From assembly GCF_964355755.1 (NCBI RefSeq), contig NC_092676.1:13066288-13130287 (forward strand): 64,000 bases of DNA, written 5' to 3'. The first letter of the stretch is position 1. Each line of letters starts with the position of its first letter. This document shows, one piece after another, positions 9,544-22,600 of this stretch. The notes under the pieces are model-generated. The model was not told where the DNA came from, did no database searches, and worked only from the letters and a program-made list of their open reading frames with translations. The position numbers and the translations under genes are program-made. The stretch comes from Antedon mediterranea (lineage: Eukaryota > Echinodermata > Crinoidea > Comatulida > Antedonidae).

Positions 9544-12500
9544 CATTTCGATAATACTTTTCACACAAAAACATCAAAGTGTACAAAATAGCTTCAAATC
9601 GCATTTGGAGACGTTTTAGACCATTTTGTGCGTTTCGATGAATCTTGGTTACACAAAAACATCAAAGTGCTTAAAATCACATTTAAAACCGTTTTAGTGC
9701 ATTTTGAGCATTTCGATAAAACTTTTCACACAAAAACATCAAATTGCACAAAATAGCTTAATATCGTGTTTGAAAACGTTTTAGACCATTTTGAGCATGT
9801 CGATAAAACTTTTCACACAAAAACATAAAAGTGAACAGAATATCTTCAAATCGCATTTAGAGATGTTTTAGACCATTTTGTGCGTTTCGATAAAACTTCT
9901 CACACAAAAACATCAAATTGCACAAAATAGCTTAATATCGTGTTTGAAAACGTTTTAGACCATTTTGAGCATGTCGATAAAACTTTTCACACAAAAACAT
10001 AAAAGTGCACAGAATAGCTTCAAATCGCATTTGGAGACGTTTTAGACCATTTTGTGCATTTCGAAAAAACTTTTTAACATAAAAACACCAAAGTGCTTAG
10101 AATAGCTTCAAATCGCATTTGGAGACGTTTTAGACCTTTTTGTGCATATCGATGAAACTTGGTTACACAAAAACATCAAAGTGCTTAAAATCACATTTGA
10201 AACCGTTTTAGAGCATTTTGAGCATTTCGATAAAACTTTTCACACAAAAACATCAAAGTGTACAAAATAGCTTCAAATCACATTTGAAACCGTTTTAGAC
10301 CATTTTGAGCATTTCGATAAAACTTTTCACACAAAAACATCAAAGTGTACAAAATAGCTTCAAATCGCATTTGGAGACGTTTTAGACCATTTTGTGCATT
10401 TCGATGAAACTTGGTTACACAAAAACATCAAAGTGCTTAAAATTACATTTGAAACCGTTTTAGAGCATTTTGAGCATTTCGATAATACTTTTCACACAAA
10501 AACATCAAAGTGTACAAAATAGCTTCAAATCGCATTTGGAGACGTTTTAGACCATTTTGTGCATTTCGATGAAACTTGGTTACACAAAAACATCAAAGTG
10601 CTTAAAATCACATTTGAAACCGTTTTAGACCATTTTGAGCGTTTCGATAAAACTTTTCACACAAATAAATCAGAGTCCACAAAATAGCTTCAAATCGCAT
10701 TTGGAGACGTTTTAGACTATTTTGTGCATTTCGAAAAAATTTGTTAACATAAAAAGACCAAAGTGTTTAGAATATCTCCAAATCGCATTTGGAGACGTTT
10801 TAAACCATTTTGTGCATTTCGATGGAACTTGGTTACACAAAAACATCAAAGTGCTTAAAATCACATTTAAAACCGTTTTAGAGCATTTTGAGCATTTCGA
10901 TAAAACTTTTCACACAAAAACATCAAAGTGTACAAAATAGCTTCAAATCGCATTTAGAGAGGTTTTAGACCATTTTGTGCATTTTGATAAAACTTTTCAC
11001 ACAAAAACATCAAATTGCACAAAATAGCTTAATACCATGTTTGAAATCGTTTTAAACCATTTTGAGCATGTCGATAAAACTTTTCACAAAAAAACATCAA
11101 AGTGCACAGAATAGCTTCAAATCGCATTTGGAGACGTTTTAAACCATTTTGTGCATTTCGATAAAACTTTTCACATAAAAACATCAAAGTGTACAAAATA
11201 GCTTCAAATCGCATTTAGAGACGTTTTAGACCATTTTGGGCATTTCGATGAAACTTGGTTACACAAATACATAAAAGTGCTTAAAATCACATTTAAAACC
11301 GTTTTAGAGCATTTTGAGCATTTCGATAAAACTTTTCACACAAAAACATCAAAGTGTACAAAATAGCTTCAAATCACATTTGAAACCGTTTTAGACCATT
11401 TTGAGCATTTCGATAAAACTTTTCACACAAAAACATCAAAGTGTACAAAATAGCTTCAAATCGCATTTGGAGACGTTTTAGACCATTTTGTGTATTTCGA
11501 TGAAACTTGGTTACACAAAAACATCAAAGTGCTTAAAATCACATTTGAAACCGTTTTAGAGCATTTTTAGCATTTCGATAATACTTTTCACACAAAAACA
11601 TCAAAGTGTACAAAATAGCTTCAAATCGCATTTGGAGACGTTTTAGACCATTTTGTGCGTTTCAATGAATCTTGGTTACACAAAAACATCAAAGTGCTTA
11701 AAATCACATTTAAAACCGTTTTAGTGCATTTTGAGCATTTCGATAAAACTTTTCACACAAAAACATCAAATTGCACAAAATAGCTTAATATCGTGTTTGA
11801 AAACGTTTTAGACCATTTTGAGCATGTCGATAAAACTTTTCACACAAAAACATAAAAGTGAACAGAATATCTTCAAATCGCATTTAGAGATGTTTTAGAC
11901 CATTTTGTGCGTTTCGATAAAACTTCTCACACAAAAACATCAAATTGCACAAAATAGCTTAATATCGTGTTTGAAAACGTTTTAGACCATTTTGAGCATG
12001 TCGATAAAACTTTTCACACAAAAACATAAAAGTGCACAGAATAGCTTCAAATCGCATTTGGAGACGTTTTAGACCATTTTGTGCATTTCGAAAAAACTTT
12101 TTAACATAAAAACACCAAAGTGCTTAGAATAGCTTCAAATCGCATTTGGAGACGTTTTAGACCTTTTTGTGCATATCGATGAAACTTGGTTACACAAAAA
12201 CATCAAAGTGCTTAAAATCACATTTGAAACCGTTTTAGAGCATTTTGAGCATTTCGATAAAACTTTTCACACAAAAACATCAAAGTGTACAAAATAGCTT
12301 CAAATCACATTTGAAACCGTTTTAGACCATTTTGAGCATTTCGATAAAACTTTTCACACAAAAACATCAAAGTGTACAAAATAGCTTCAAATCGCATTTG
12401 GAGACGTTTTAGACCATTTTGTGCATTTCGATGAAACTTGGTTACACAAAAACATCAAAGTGCTTAAAATTACAATTTAAAGCGTTTTAGAGCATTTTGA

Positions 12501-13685
12501 GCATTTCGATAATACTTTTCACACAAAAACATCAAAGTGTACAAAATAGCTTCAAATCGCATTTGGAGACGTTTTAGACCATTTTGTGCATTTCGATGAA
12601 ACTTGGTTACACAAAAACATCAAAGTGCTTAAAATCACATTTGAAACCGTTTTAGACCATTTTGAGCGTTTCGATAAAACTTTTCACACAAATAAATCAG
12701 AGTCCACAAAATAGCTTCAAATCGCATTTGGAGACGTTTTAGACTATTTTGTGCATTTCGAAAAAATTTGTTAACATAAAAAGACCAAAGTGTTTAGAAT
12801 ATCTCCAAATCGCATTTGGAGACGTTTTAAACCATTTTGTGCATTTCGATGGAACTTGGTTACACAAAAACATCAAAGTGCTTAAAATCACATTTAAAAC
12901 CGTTTTAGAGCATTTTGAGCATTTCGATAAAACTTTTCACACAAAAACATCAAAGTGTACAAAATAGCTTCAAATCGCATTTAGAGAGGTTTTAGACCAT
13001 TTTGTGCATTTTGATAAAACTTTTCACACAAAAACATCAAATTGCACAAAATAGCTTAATACCATGTTTGAAATCGTTTTAAACCATTTTGAGCATGTCG
13101 ATAAAACTTTTCACAAAAAAACATCAAAGTGCACAGAATAGCTTCAAATCGCATTTGGAGACGTTTTAAACCATTTTGTGCATTTCGATAAAACTTTTCA
13201 CATAAAAACATCAAAGTGTACAAAATAGCTTCAAATCGCATTTAGAGACGTTTTAGACCATTTTGGGCATTTCGATGAAACTTGGTTACACAAATACATA
13301 AAAGTGCTTAAAATCACATTTAAAACCGTTTTAGAGCATTTTGAGCATTTCGATAAAACTTTTCACACAAAAACATCAAAGTGTACAAAATAGCTTCAAA
13401 TCACATTTGAAACCGTTTTAGACCATTTTGAGCATTTCGATAAAACTTTTCACACAAAAACATCAAAGTGTACAAAATAGCTTCAAATCGCATTTGGAGA
13501 CGTTTTAGACCATTTTGTGTATTTCGATGAAACTTGGTTACACAAAAACATCAAAGTGCTTAAAATCACATTTGAAACCGTTTTAGAGCATTTTTAGCAT
13601 TTCGATAATACTTTTCACACAAAAACATCAAAGTGTACAAAATAGCTTCAAATTGCATTTGGAGACGTTTTAGACCATTTTGTGC
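9522..13685. repeat. 2,027-bp unit in direct tandem duplication
   Basis: Sequence from 9522 onward repeats with period 2,027 until about 13685, giving two full units (about 9522-11548 and 11549-13575) plus about 110 bp. Between K ends at 10763 and 12790 I count 24 monomers summing to 2,027 bp. The corresponding region at the left edge of the window has this unit only once. The copies are nearly identical. Differences include TTACATTTGAAACCG (10443) against TTACAATTTAAAGCG (12470), and CGTTTCGATGAATC (9631) against CGTTTCAATGAATC (11658). Confidence 0.85.
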
Positions 13686-15669
13686 ATTTCGATGAAACTT
13701 GGTTACACAAAAACATCAAAGTGCTTAAAATCACATTTGAAACCGTTTTAGACCATTTTGAGCATTTCGATAAAACTTTTCAGACTAAAAAATCAAAGTG
13801 CACAAAATAGCTTCAAATCGCATTTGGAGACGTTTTAGACTATTTTGTGCATTTCGAAAAAATTTGTTAACATAAAAAGACCAAAGTGTTTAGAATATCT
13901 CCAAATCGCATTTAGAGACGTTTTAGACCATTTTGGGCATTTCGATGGAACTTGGTTACACAAAAACATCAAAGTGCTTAAAATCACATTTAAAACCGTT
14001 TTAGAGCATTTTGAGCATTTCGATAAAACTTTTCACACAAAAACATCAAAGTGTACAATATAGCTTCAAATCGCATTTAGAGAGGTTTTAGACCATTTTG
14101 TGCATTTCGATAAATCTTTTCACACAAAAACATCAAAGTGTACAAAATAACTTCAAATCGTATTTAGAGACGTTTTAGACCATTTTGTGCATTTTGATAA
14201 AACTTTTCACACAAAAACATCAAATTGCACAAAATAGCTTAATATCGTGTTTGAAAACGTTTTAAACCATTTTGAGCATGTCGATAAAACTTTTCACACA
14301 AAAACATCAAATTGCACAAAATAGCTTAATATCGTGTTTGAAAACGTTTTAAACCATTTTGAGCATGTCGATAAAACTTTTCACACAAAAATATCAAAGT
14401 GCACAGAATATCTTCAAATCGCATTTAGAGACGTTTTAGACCATTTTGTGCATTTCGAAAAAATTTGTTAACATAAAAAGACCAAAGTGTTTAGAATATC
14501 TCCAAATCGCATTTGGAGACGTTTTAGACCATTTTGTGCATTTCGATGACACTTGGTTACACAAAAACATCAAAGTGCTTAAAATCACATTTAAAACCGT
14601 TTTAGAGCGTTTTGAGCATTTCGATAAACTTTTCAAACAAAAACATCAAAGTGTACAAAATAGCTTCAAATCGTATTTGGAGACGTTTTAGACCATTTTG
14701 TGCGTTTCGATGAATCTTGGTTACACAAAAACATCAAAGTGCTTAAAATCAAATTTAAAACCGTTTTAGTGCATTTTGAGCATTTCGATAAAACTTTTCA
14801 CACAAAAACATCAAAGTGCACAAAATAGCTTCAAATCGCATTTAGAGATGTTTTAGACCATTTTGTGCGTTTCGATAAAACTTTTCACACAAAAACATCA
14901 AATTGCACAAAATAGCTTAATATCGTGTTTGAAAACGTTTTAGACCATTTTGAGCATGTCGATAAAACTTTTCACACAAAAACATAAAAGTGCACAGAAT
15001 AGCTTCAAATCGCATTTGGAGACGTTTTAGACCATTTTGTGATTTTCGAAAAACTTTTCACACAAAAACATCAAAGTGTAGAAAATTGCTTCAAATCGCA
15101 AAAAAAATGTTTTGAGAGATGTTTTAAAACAATTTTGTGCATTTCGAAAAAATTTGTTAACATAAAAAGACCAAAGTGTTTAGAATATCTCCAAATCGCA
15201 TTTGGAGACGTTTTAGACCATTTTGTGCATTTCGATGACACTTGGTTACACAAAAACATCAAAGTGCTTAAAATCACATTTAAAACCGTTTTAGAGCATT
15301 TTTAGCATTTCGATAATACTTTTCACACAAAAACATCAAAGTGTACAAAATAGCTTCAAATCGCATTTGGAGACGTTTTAGACCATTTTGTGCGTTTCGA
15401 TGAATCTTGGTTACACAAAAACATCAAAGTGCTTAAAATCACATTTAAAACCGTTTTAGTGCATTTTGAGCATTTCGATAAAACTTTTCACACAAAAACA
15501 TCAAATTGCACAAAATAGCTTAATATCGTGTTTGAAAACGTTTTAGACCATTTTGAGCATGTCGATAAAACTTTTCACACAAAAACATAAAAGTGAACAG
15601 AATATCTTCAAATCGCATTTAGAGATGTTTTAGACCATTTTGTGCGTTTCGATAAAACTTCTCACACAA
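13686..15669. repeat. Chimeric block assembled from three sources
   Basis: Three successive matches are visible. Bases 13686-14536 match 2140-2990 (offset 11,546), 14536-15035 match 21499-21998 (offset 6,963), and 15035-15669 match 9273-9907 (offset 5,762). At about 15669 the match switches again, to the 3261 / 40949 family. Monomer register is kept at each switch. The last switch falls in the conserved CACACAAAAA stretch, just after the rare CTTCTCACAC marker. Confidence 0.75.
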
Positions 15670-17009
15670 AAAAATCAAAGTGCACAAAATAGCTTCAAAT
15701 CGCATTTGGAGACGTTTTAGACTATTTTGTGCATTTCGAAAAAATTTGTTAACATAAAAAGATCAAAGTGTTTAGAATAACTCCAAATCGCATTTGGAGA
15801 CGTTTTAAACCATTTTGTGCATTTCGATGGAACTTGGTTACACAAAAACATCAAAGTGCTTAAAATCACATTTAAAACCGTTTTAGAGCATTTTGAGCAT
15901 TTCGATAAAACTTTTCACACAAAAACATCAAAGTGTACAAAATAGCTTCAAATCGCATTTAGAGAGGTTTTAGACCATTTTGTGCATTTCGATAAAACTT
16001 TTCACACAAAAACATCAAAGTGTACAAAATAGCTTCAAATCGCATTTAGAGACGTTTTAGACCATTTTCTGCATTTCGATAAAACTTTTCACACAAAAAC
16101 ATCAAATTGCACAAAATAGCTTAATACCGTGTTTGAAATCGTTTTAAACCATTTTGAGCATGTCGATAAAACTTTTCACAAAAAAACATCAAAGTGCACA
16201 GAATAGCTTCAAATCGCATTTAGAGAAGTTTTAGACCATTTTGTGCATTTCGATAAAACTTTTCACACAAAAACATCAAATTGCACAAAATAGCTTAATA
16301 TCGTGTTTGAAAACGTTTTAAACCATTTTGAGCATGTCGATAAAACTTTTCACACAAAAATATCAAAGTGCACAGAATATCTTCAAATCGCATTTAGAGA
16401 CGTTTTAGACCATTTTGTGCATTTCGAAAAAATTTGTTAACATAAAAAGACCAAAGTGTTTAGAATATCTCCAAATCGCATTTGGAGACGTTTTAGACCA
16501 TTTTGTGCATTTCGATGAAACTTGGTTACACAAAAACATCAAAGTGCTTAAAATCACATTTGAAACCGTTTTAGAGCATTTTGAGCATTTCGATAAAACT
16601 TTTCACACAAAAACATCAAAGTGTACAAAATAGCTTCAAATCACATTTGCAACCGTTTTAGACCATATTGAGCATTTCGATAAAACTTTTCACACAAAAA
16701 CATCAAAGTGTACAAAATAGCTTCAAATCGCATTTGGAGACGTTTTAGACCATTTTGTGCATTTCGATGAAACTTGGTTACACAAAAACATCAAAGTGCT
16801 TAAAATCACATTTGAAAGCGTTTTAGAGCATTTTTAGCATTTCGATAATACTTTTCACACAAAAACATCAAAGTGCACAAAATAGCTTCAAATCGCATTT
16901 AGAGATGTTTTAGACTATTTTGTGCATTTCGAAAAAATTTGTTAACATAAAAAGACCAAAGTGTTTAGAATATCTCCAAATCGCATTTAGAGACGTTTTA
17001 GACCATTTT
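15670..17009. repeat. Satellite block shared with 40.95-42.08 kb
   Basis: Bases 15670-16800 match 40949-42079 (offset 25,279), including CATTTGCAACCG near 16648 and 41927. The first 820 bp also match 3261-4081. Bases 16660-16915 additionally match 42686-42941, sharing GACCATATTGAGC and GAAAGCGTTTTAGAGC. No unique sequence is present. Confidence 0.75.
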
Positions 17010-18830
17010 GTGCATTTCGATGAAACTTGGTTACACAAAAACATCAAAGTGCTTAAAATCACATTTGAAACCGTTTTAGAGCATTTTGAGCATTTCGATA
17101 AAACTTTTCAAACAAAAACATCAAAGTGTACAAAATAGCTTCAAATCACATTTGAAACCGTTTTAGACCATTTTGAGCATTTCGATAAAACTTTTCACAC
17201 AAAAACATCAAAGTGTACAAAATAGCTTCAAATCGCATTTGGAGACGTTTTAGACCATTTTGTGCATTTCGATGAAACTTGGTTACACAAAAACATCAAA
17301 GTGCTTAAAATCACATTTGAAACCGTTTTAGAGCATTTTTAGCATTTCGATAATACTTTTCACACAAAACATCAAAGTGTACAAAATAGCTTCAAATCGC
17401 ATTTGGAGACGTTTTAGACCATTTTGTGCATTTCGATGAAACTTGGTTACACAAAAACATCAAAGTGCTTAAAATCACATTTGAAACCGTTTTAGACCAT
17501 TTTGAGCATTTCGATAAAACTTTTCACACACAAAAATCAAAGTGCACAAAATAGCTTCAAATCGCATTTGGGGACGTTTTAGACTATTTTGTGCATTTCG
17601 AAAAAAATTGTTAACATAAAAAGACCAAAGTGTTTAGAATATCTCCAAATCGCATTTGGAGACGTTTTAAACCATTTTGTGCATTTCGATGGAACTTGGT
17701 TACACAAAAACATCAAAGTGCTTAAAATCACATTTAAAACCGTTTTAGAGCATTTTTAGCATTTCGATAAAACTTTTCACACAAAAACATCAAAGTGTAC
17801 AAAATAGCTTCAAATCGCATTTAGAGAGGTTTTAGACAATTTTGTGCATTTCGATAAAACTTTTCACACAAAAACATCAAAGTGTACAAAATAGCTTCAA
17901 ATTGCATTTAGAGACGTTTTAGACCATTTTGTGCATTTCGATAAAACTTTTCACACAAAAACATCAAATTGCACAAAATCGTTTTAAACCATTTTAAATC
18001 GTTTTAAACCATTTTGAGCATGTCGATAAAACTTTTCACAAAAAACATCAAAGTGCACAGAATAGCTTCAAATTGCATTTGGAGACGTTTTAGAGCATTT
18101 TGTGCATTTCGATAAAATGTGTTAACATAAAAAGACCAAAGTGTTTAGAATATCTTCAAATCACATTTGGAGACGTTTTAGACCATTTTTTGCATTTCGA
18201 TGAAACTTGGTTACACAAAAACATCAAAGTGCTTAAAATCACATTTGAAACCGTTTTAGAGCATTTTGAGCATTTCGATAAAACTTTTCAAACAAAAACA
18301 TCAAAGTGTACAAAATAGCTTCAAATCACATTTGAAACCGTTTTAGACCATTTTGAGCATTTCGATAAAACTTTTCACACAAAAACATCAAAGTGTACAA
18401 AATAGCTTCAAATCGCATTTGGAGACGTTTTAGACCATTTTGTGCATTTCGATGAAACTTGGTTACACAAAAACATCAAAGTGCTTAAAATCACATTTGA
18501 AACCGTTTTAGAGCATTTTTAGCATTTCGATAATACTTTTCACACAAAACATCAAAGTGTACAAAATAGCTTCAAATCGCATTTGGAGACGTTTTAGACC
18601 ATTTTGTGCATTTCGATGAAACTTGGTTACACAAAAACATCAAAGTGCTTAAAATCACATTTGAAACCGTTTTAGACCATTTTGAGCATTTCGATAAAAC
18701 TTTTCACACAAAAAAATCAAAGTGCACAAAATAGCTTCAAATCGCATTTGGGGACGTTTTAGACTATTTTGTGCATTTCGAAAAAAATTGTTAACATAAA
18801 AAGACCAAAGTGTTTAGAATATCTCCAAAT
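17010..18830. repeat. 1,180-bp unit with partial second copy
   Basis: K ends at 16961 and 18141 are 1,180 bp and 14 monomers apart. Bases 17060-17650 repeat at 18240-18830. Both copies share CTTTTCAAACAAAAAC (17109 and 18289) and a 76-bp S unit with CACACAAAACATC (17361 and 18541). The second copy stops at a K unit near 18830, where AGAGAGG replaces GGAGACG. The block 17010-18240 also matches 37975-39205 (offset 20,965) and 43132-44362 (offset 26,122), and it includes an 84-bp unit. Confidence 0.8.
17970..18053 (+). repeat. 84-bp monomer with internal 20-bp duplication
   Basis: This is a derivative of the N class. AGCTTAATACCGTGTTTGAAAT is missing, and the segment AAATCGTTTTAAACCATTTT occurs twice in direct tandem. 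One A is also lost before CATCAAAG, giving 84 bp. I find nine copies, starting at 17970, 25588, 38935, 44092, 44768, 45444, 55461, 56137 (85 bp) and 62749. Each sits in the same neighbourhood, after an AAATTGCATTTAGAG monomer. The shared rearrangement shows that all nine copies descend from one event, so this is a useful tracer of the 676-bp repeat family. Confidence 0.88.
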
Positions 18831-19689
18831 CGCATTTAGAGAGGTTTTAGACCATTTTGTGCATTTCGATAAAACTTTTCACACAAAAACATCAAATTGC
18901 ACAAAATAGCTTAATATCGTGTTTGAAAACGTTTTAAACCATTTTGAGCATGTCGATAAAACTTTTCACACAAAAATATCAAAGTGCACAGAATATCTTC
19001 AAATCGCATTTAGAGACGTTTTAGACCATTTTGTGCATTTCGAAAAAATTTGTTAACATAAAAAGACCAAAGTGTTTAGAATATCTCCAAATCGCATTTG
19101 GAGACGTTTTAGACCATTTTGTGCATTTCAATGAAACTTGGTTACACAAAAACATCAAAGTGCTTAAAATCACATTTGAAACGGTTTTAGAGCATTTTTA
19201 GCATTTCGATAATACTTTTCACACAAAAACATCAAAGTGTACAAAATAGCTTCAAATCGCATTTGGAGACGTTTTAGACCATTTTGTGCATTTCGATGAA
19301 ACTTGGTTACACAAAAACATCAAAGTGCTTAAAATCACATTTGAAACCGTTTTAGACCATTTTGAGCATTTCGATAAAACTTTTCACACAAAAAAAATCA
19401 AAGTGCACAAAATAGCTTCAAATCGCATTTGGAGACGTTTTAGACTATTTTGTGCATTTCGAAAAAATTTGTTAACATAAAAAGATCAAAGTGTTTAGAA
19501 TAACTCCAAATCGCATTTGGAGACGTTTTAAACCATTTTGTGCATTTCGATGGAACTTGGTTACACAAAAACATCAAAGTGCTTAAAATCACATTTAAAA
19601 CCGTTTTAGAGCATTTTGAGCATTTCGATAAAACTTTTCACACAAAAACATCAAAGTGTACAAAATAGCTTCAAATCGCATTTAGAGAC
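18831..19689. repeat. Satellite block related to 2.70-3.56 kb
   Basis: This block matches about 2700-3557 at offset 16,131, changing to 16,132 after a one-base A insertion in the A-tract near 19390. It shares the AAAAAGATCAAAG K unit (19484) and CATTTCAATGAAAC (near 19126). It contains N, K, L-S and F units only. The insertion keeps an otherwise closed frame open, a reminder that open frames here follow indels rather than selection. Confidence 0.72.
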
Positions 19690-22600
19690 GTTTTAGACCA
19701 TTTTGTGCATTTCGATGAAACTTGGTTACACAAAAACATGAAATTGCTTAAAATCACATTTGAAACCGTTTTAGACCATTTTGAGCATTTCGATAAAACT
19801 TTTCACACAAAAAAATCAAAGTGCACAAAATAGCTTCAAATCGCATTTGGAGACGTTTTAGACTATTTTGTGCATTTTGAACAAATTTGTTAACATAAAA
19901 AGACCAAAGTGTTTAGAATATCTCCAAATCGCATTTGGAGACGTTTTAAACCATTTTGTGCATTTCGATGGAACTTGGTTACACAAAAACATCAAAGTGC
20001 TTAAAATCACATTTAAAACCGTTTTAGAGCATTTTGAGCATTTCGATAAAACTTTTCACACAAAAACATCAAATTGCACAAAATAGCTTAATACCGTGTT
20101 TGAAATCGTTTTAAACCATTTTGAGCATGTCGATAAAACTTTACACAAAAAAACATCAAAGTGCACAGAATAGCTTCAAATCGCATTTGGAGATGTTTTA
20201 AACCATTTTGTGCATTTCAATAAAACTTTTCACATAAAAACAACAAAGTGTACAAAATAGCTTCAAATCGCATTTAGAGACGTTTTAGACCATTTTGGGC
20301 ATTTCGATGAAACTTGGTTACACAAATACATAAAAATGCTTAAAATCACATTTCAAACCGTTTTAGAGCATTTTGAGCATTTCGATAAAACTTTTCACAC
20401 AAAAACATCAAAGTGCACAAAATAGCTTCAAATCGCATTTAGAGATGTTTTAGACCATTTTGTGCAATTCGATAAAACTTTTCACACAAAAACATCAAAT
20501 TGCACAAAATAGCTTAATATCGTGTTTGAAAACGTTTTAGACCATTTTGAGCATGTCGATAAAACTTTTCACACAAAAACATAAAAGTGAACAGAATAGC
20601 TTCAAATCGCATTTGGAGACGTTTTAGAGCATTTTGTGCATTTCGATAAAATGTGTTAACATAAAAAGACCAAAGTGTTTAGAATATCTTCAAATCACAT
20701 TTGGAGACGTTTTAGACCATTTTTTGCATTTCGATGAAACTTGGTTACACAAAAACATCAAAGTGCTTAAAATCACATTTAAAACCGTTTTAGAGCATTT
20801 TGAGCATTTCGATAAAACTTTTCACACAAAAACATCAAAGTGTACAAAATAGCTTCAAATCGCATTTAGAGAGGTTTTAGACCATTTTGTGCATTTCGAT
20901 AAAACTTTTCACACAAAAACATCAAAGTGTACAAAATAACTTCAAATCGTATTTAGAGACGTTTTAGACCATTTTGTGCATTTTGATAAAACTTTTCACA
21001 CAAAAACATCAAATTGCACAAAATAGCTTAATATCGTGTTTGAAAACGTTTTAAACCATTTTGAGCATGTCGATAAAACTTTTCACACAAAAATATCAAA
21101 GTGCCCAGAATATCTTCAAATCGCATTTAGAGACGTTTTAGACCATTTTGTGCATTTCGAAAAAATTTGTTAACATAAAAAGACCAAAGTGTTTAGAATA
21201 TCTCCAAATCGCATTTGGAGACGTTTTTGACCATTTTGTGTTTTTCGAAAAAACTTTTCACACAAAAACATCAAAGTGTACAAAATTCCTTCAAATCGCA
21301 TTTGGAGACGTTTTAGACCATTTTGTGATTTTCGAAAAACTTTTCACACAAAAACATCAAAGTGTAGAAAATTGCTTCAAATCGCATTTAGAGATGTTTT
21401 AGACCATTTTGTGCATTTCGAAAAAAATTGTTAACATAAAAAGACCAAAGTGTTTAGAATATCTCCAAATCGCATTTGGAGACGTTTTAGACCATTTTGT
21501 GCATTTCGATGACACTTGGTTACACAAAAACATCAAAGTGCTTAAAATCACATTTAAAACCGTTTTAGAGCGTTTTGAGCATTTCGATAAACTTTTCAAA
21601 CAAAAACATCAAAGTGTACAAAATAGCTTCAAATCGTATTTGGAGACGTTTTAGACCATTTTGTGCGTTTCGATGAATCTTGGTTACACAAAAACATCAA
21701 AGTGCTTAAAATCAAATTTAAAACCGTTTTAGTGCATTTTGAGCATTTCGATAAAACTTTTCACACAAAAACATCAAAGTGCACAAAATAACTTCAAATC
21801 GCATTTAGAGATGTTTTAGACCATTTTGTGCGTTTCGATAAAACTTTTCACACAAAAACATCAAATTGCACAAAATAGCTTAATATCGTGTTTGAAAACG
21901 TTTTAGACCATTTTGAGCATGTCGATAAAACTTTTCACACAAAAACATAAAAGTGCACAGAATAGCTTCAAATCGCATTTGGAGACGTTTTAGACCATTT
22001 TGTGCATTTCGAAAAAACTTTTTAACATAAAAACACCAAAGTGCTTAGAATAGCTTCAAATCGCATTTGGAGACGTTTTAGACCATTTTGTGCATTTCGA
22101 TGGAACTTGGTTACACAAAAACATCAAAGTGCTTAAAATCACATTTGAAACCGTTTTAGAGCATTTTGAGCATTTCGATAAAACTTTTCACACAAAAACA
22201 TCAAAGTGTACAAAATAGCTTCAAATCACATTTGAAACCGTTTTAGACCATTTTGAGCATTTCGATAAAACTTTTCACACAAAAACATCAAGGTGTACAA
22301 AATAGCTTCAAATCGCATTTGGAGACGTTTTAGACCATTTTGTGCATTTCGATGAAACTTGGTTACACAAAAACATCAAAGTGCTTAAAATCACATTTGA
22401 AACCGTTTTAGACCATTTTGAGCGTTTCGATAAAACTTTTCACACAAATAAATCAGAGTGCACAAAATAGCTTCAAATCGCATTTGGAGACGTTTTAGAC
22501 TATTTTGTGCATTTCGAAAAAATTTGTTAACATAAAAAGACCAAAGTGTTTAGAATATCTCCAAATCGCATTTGGAGACGTTTTAAACCATTTTGTGCAT

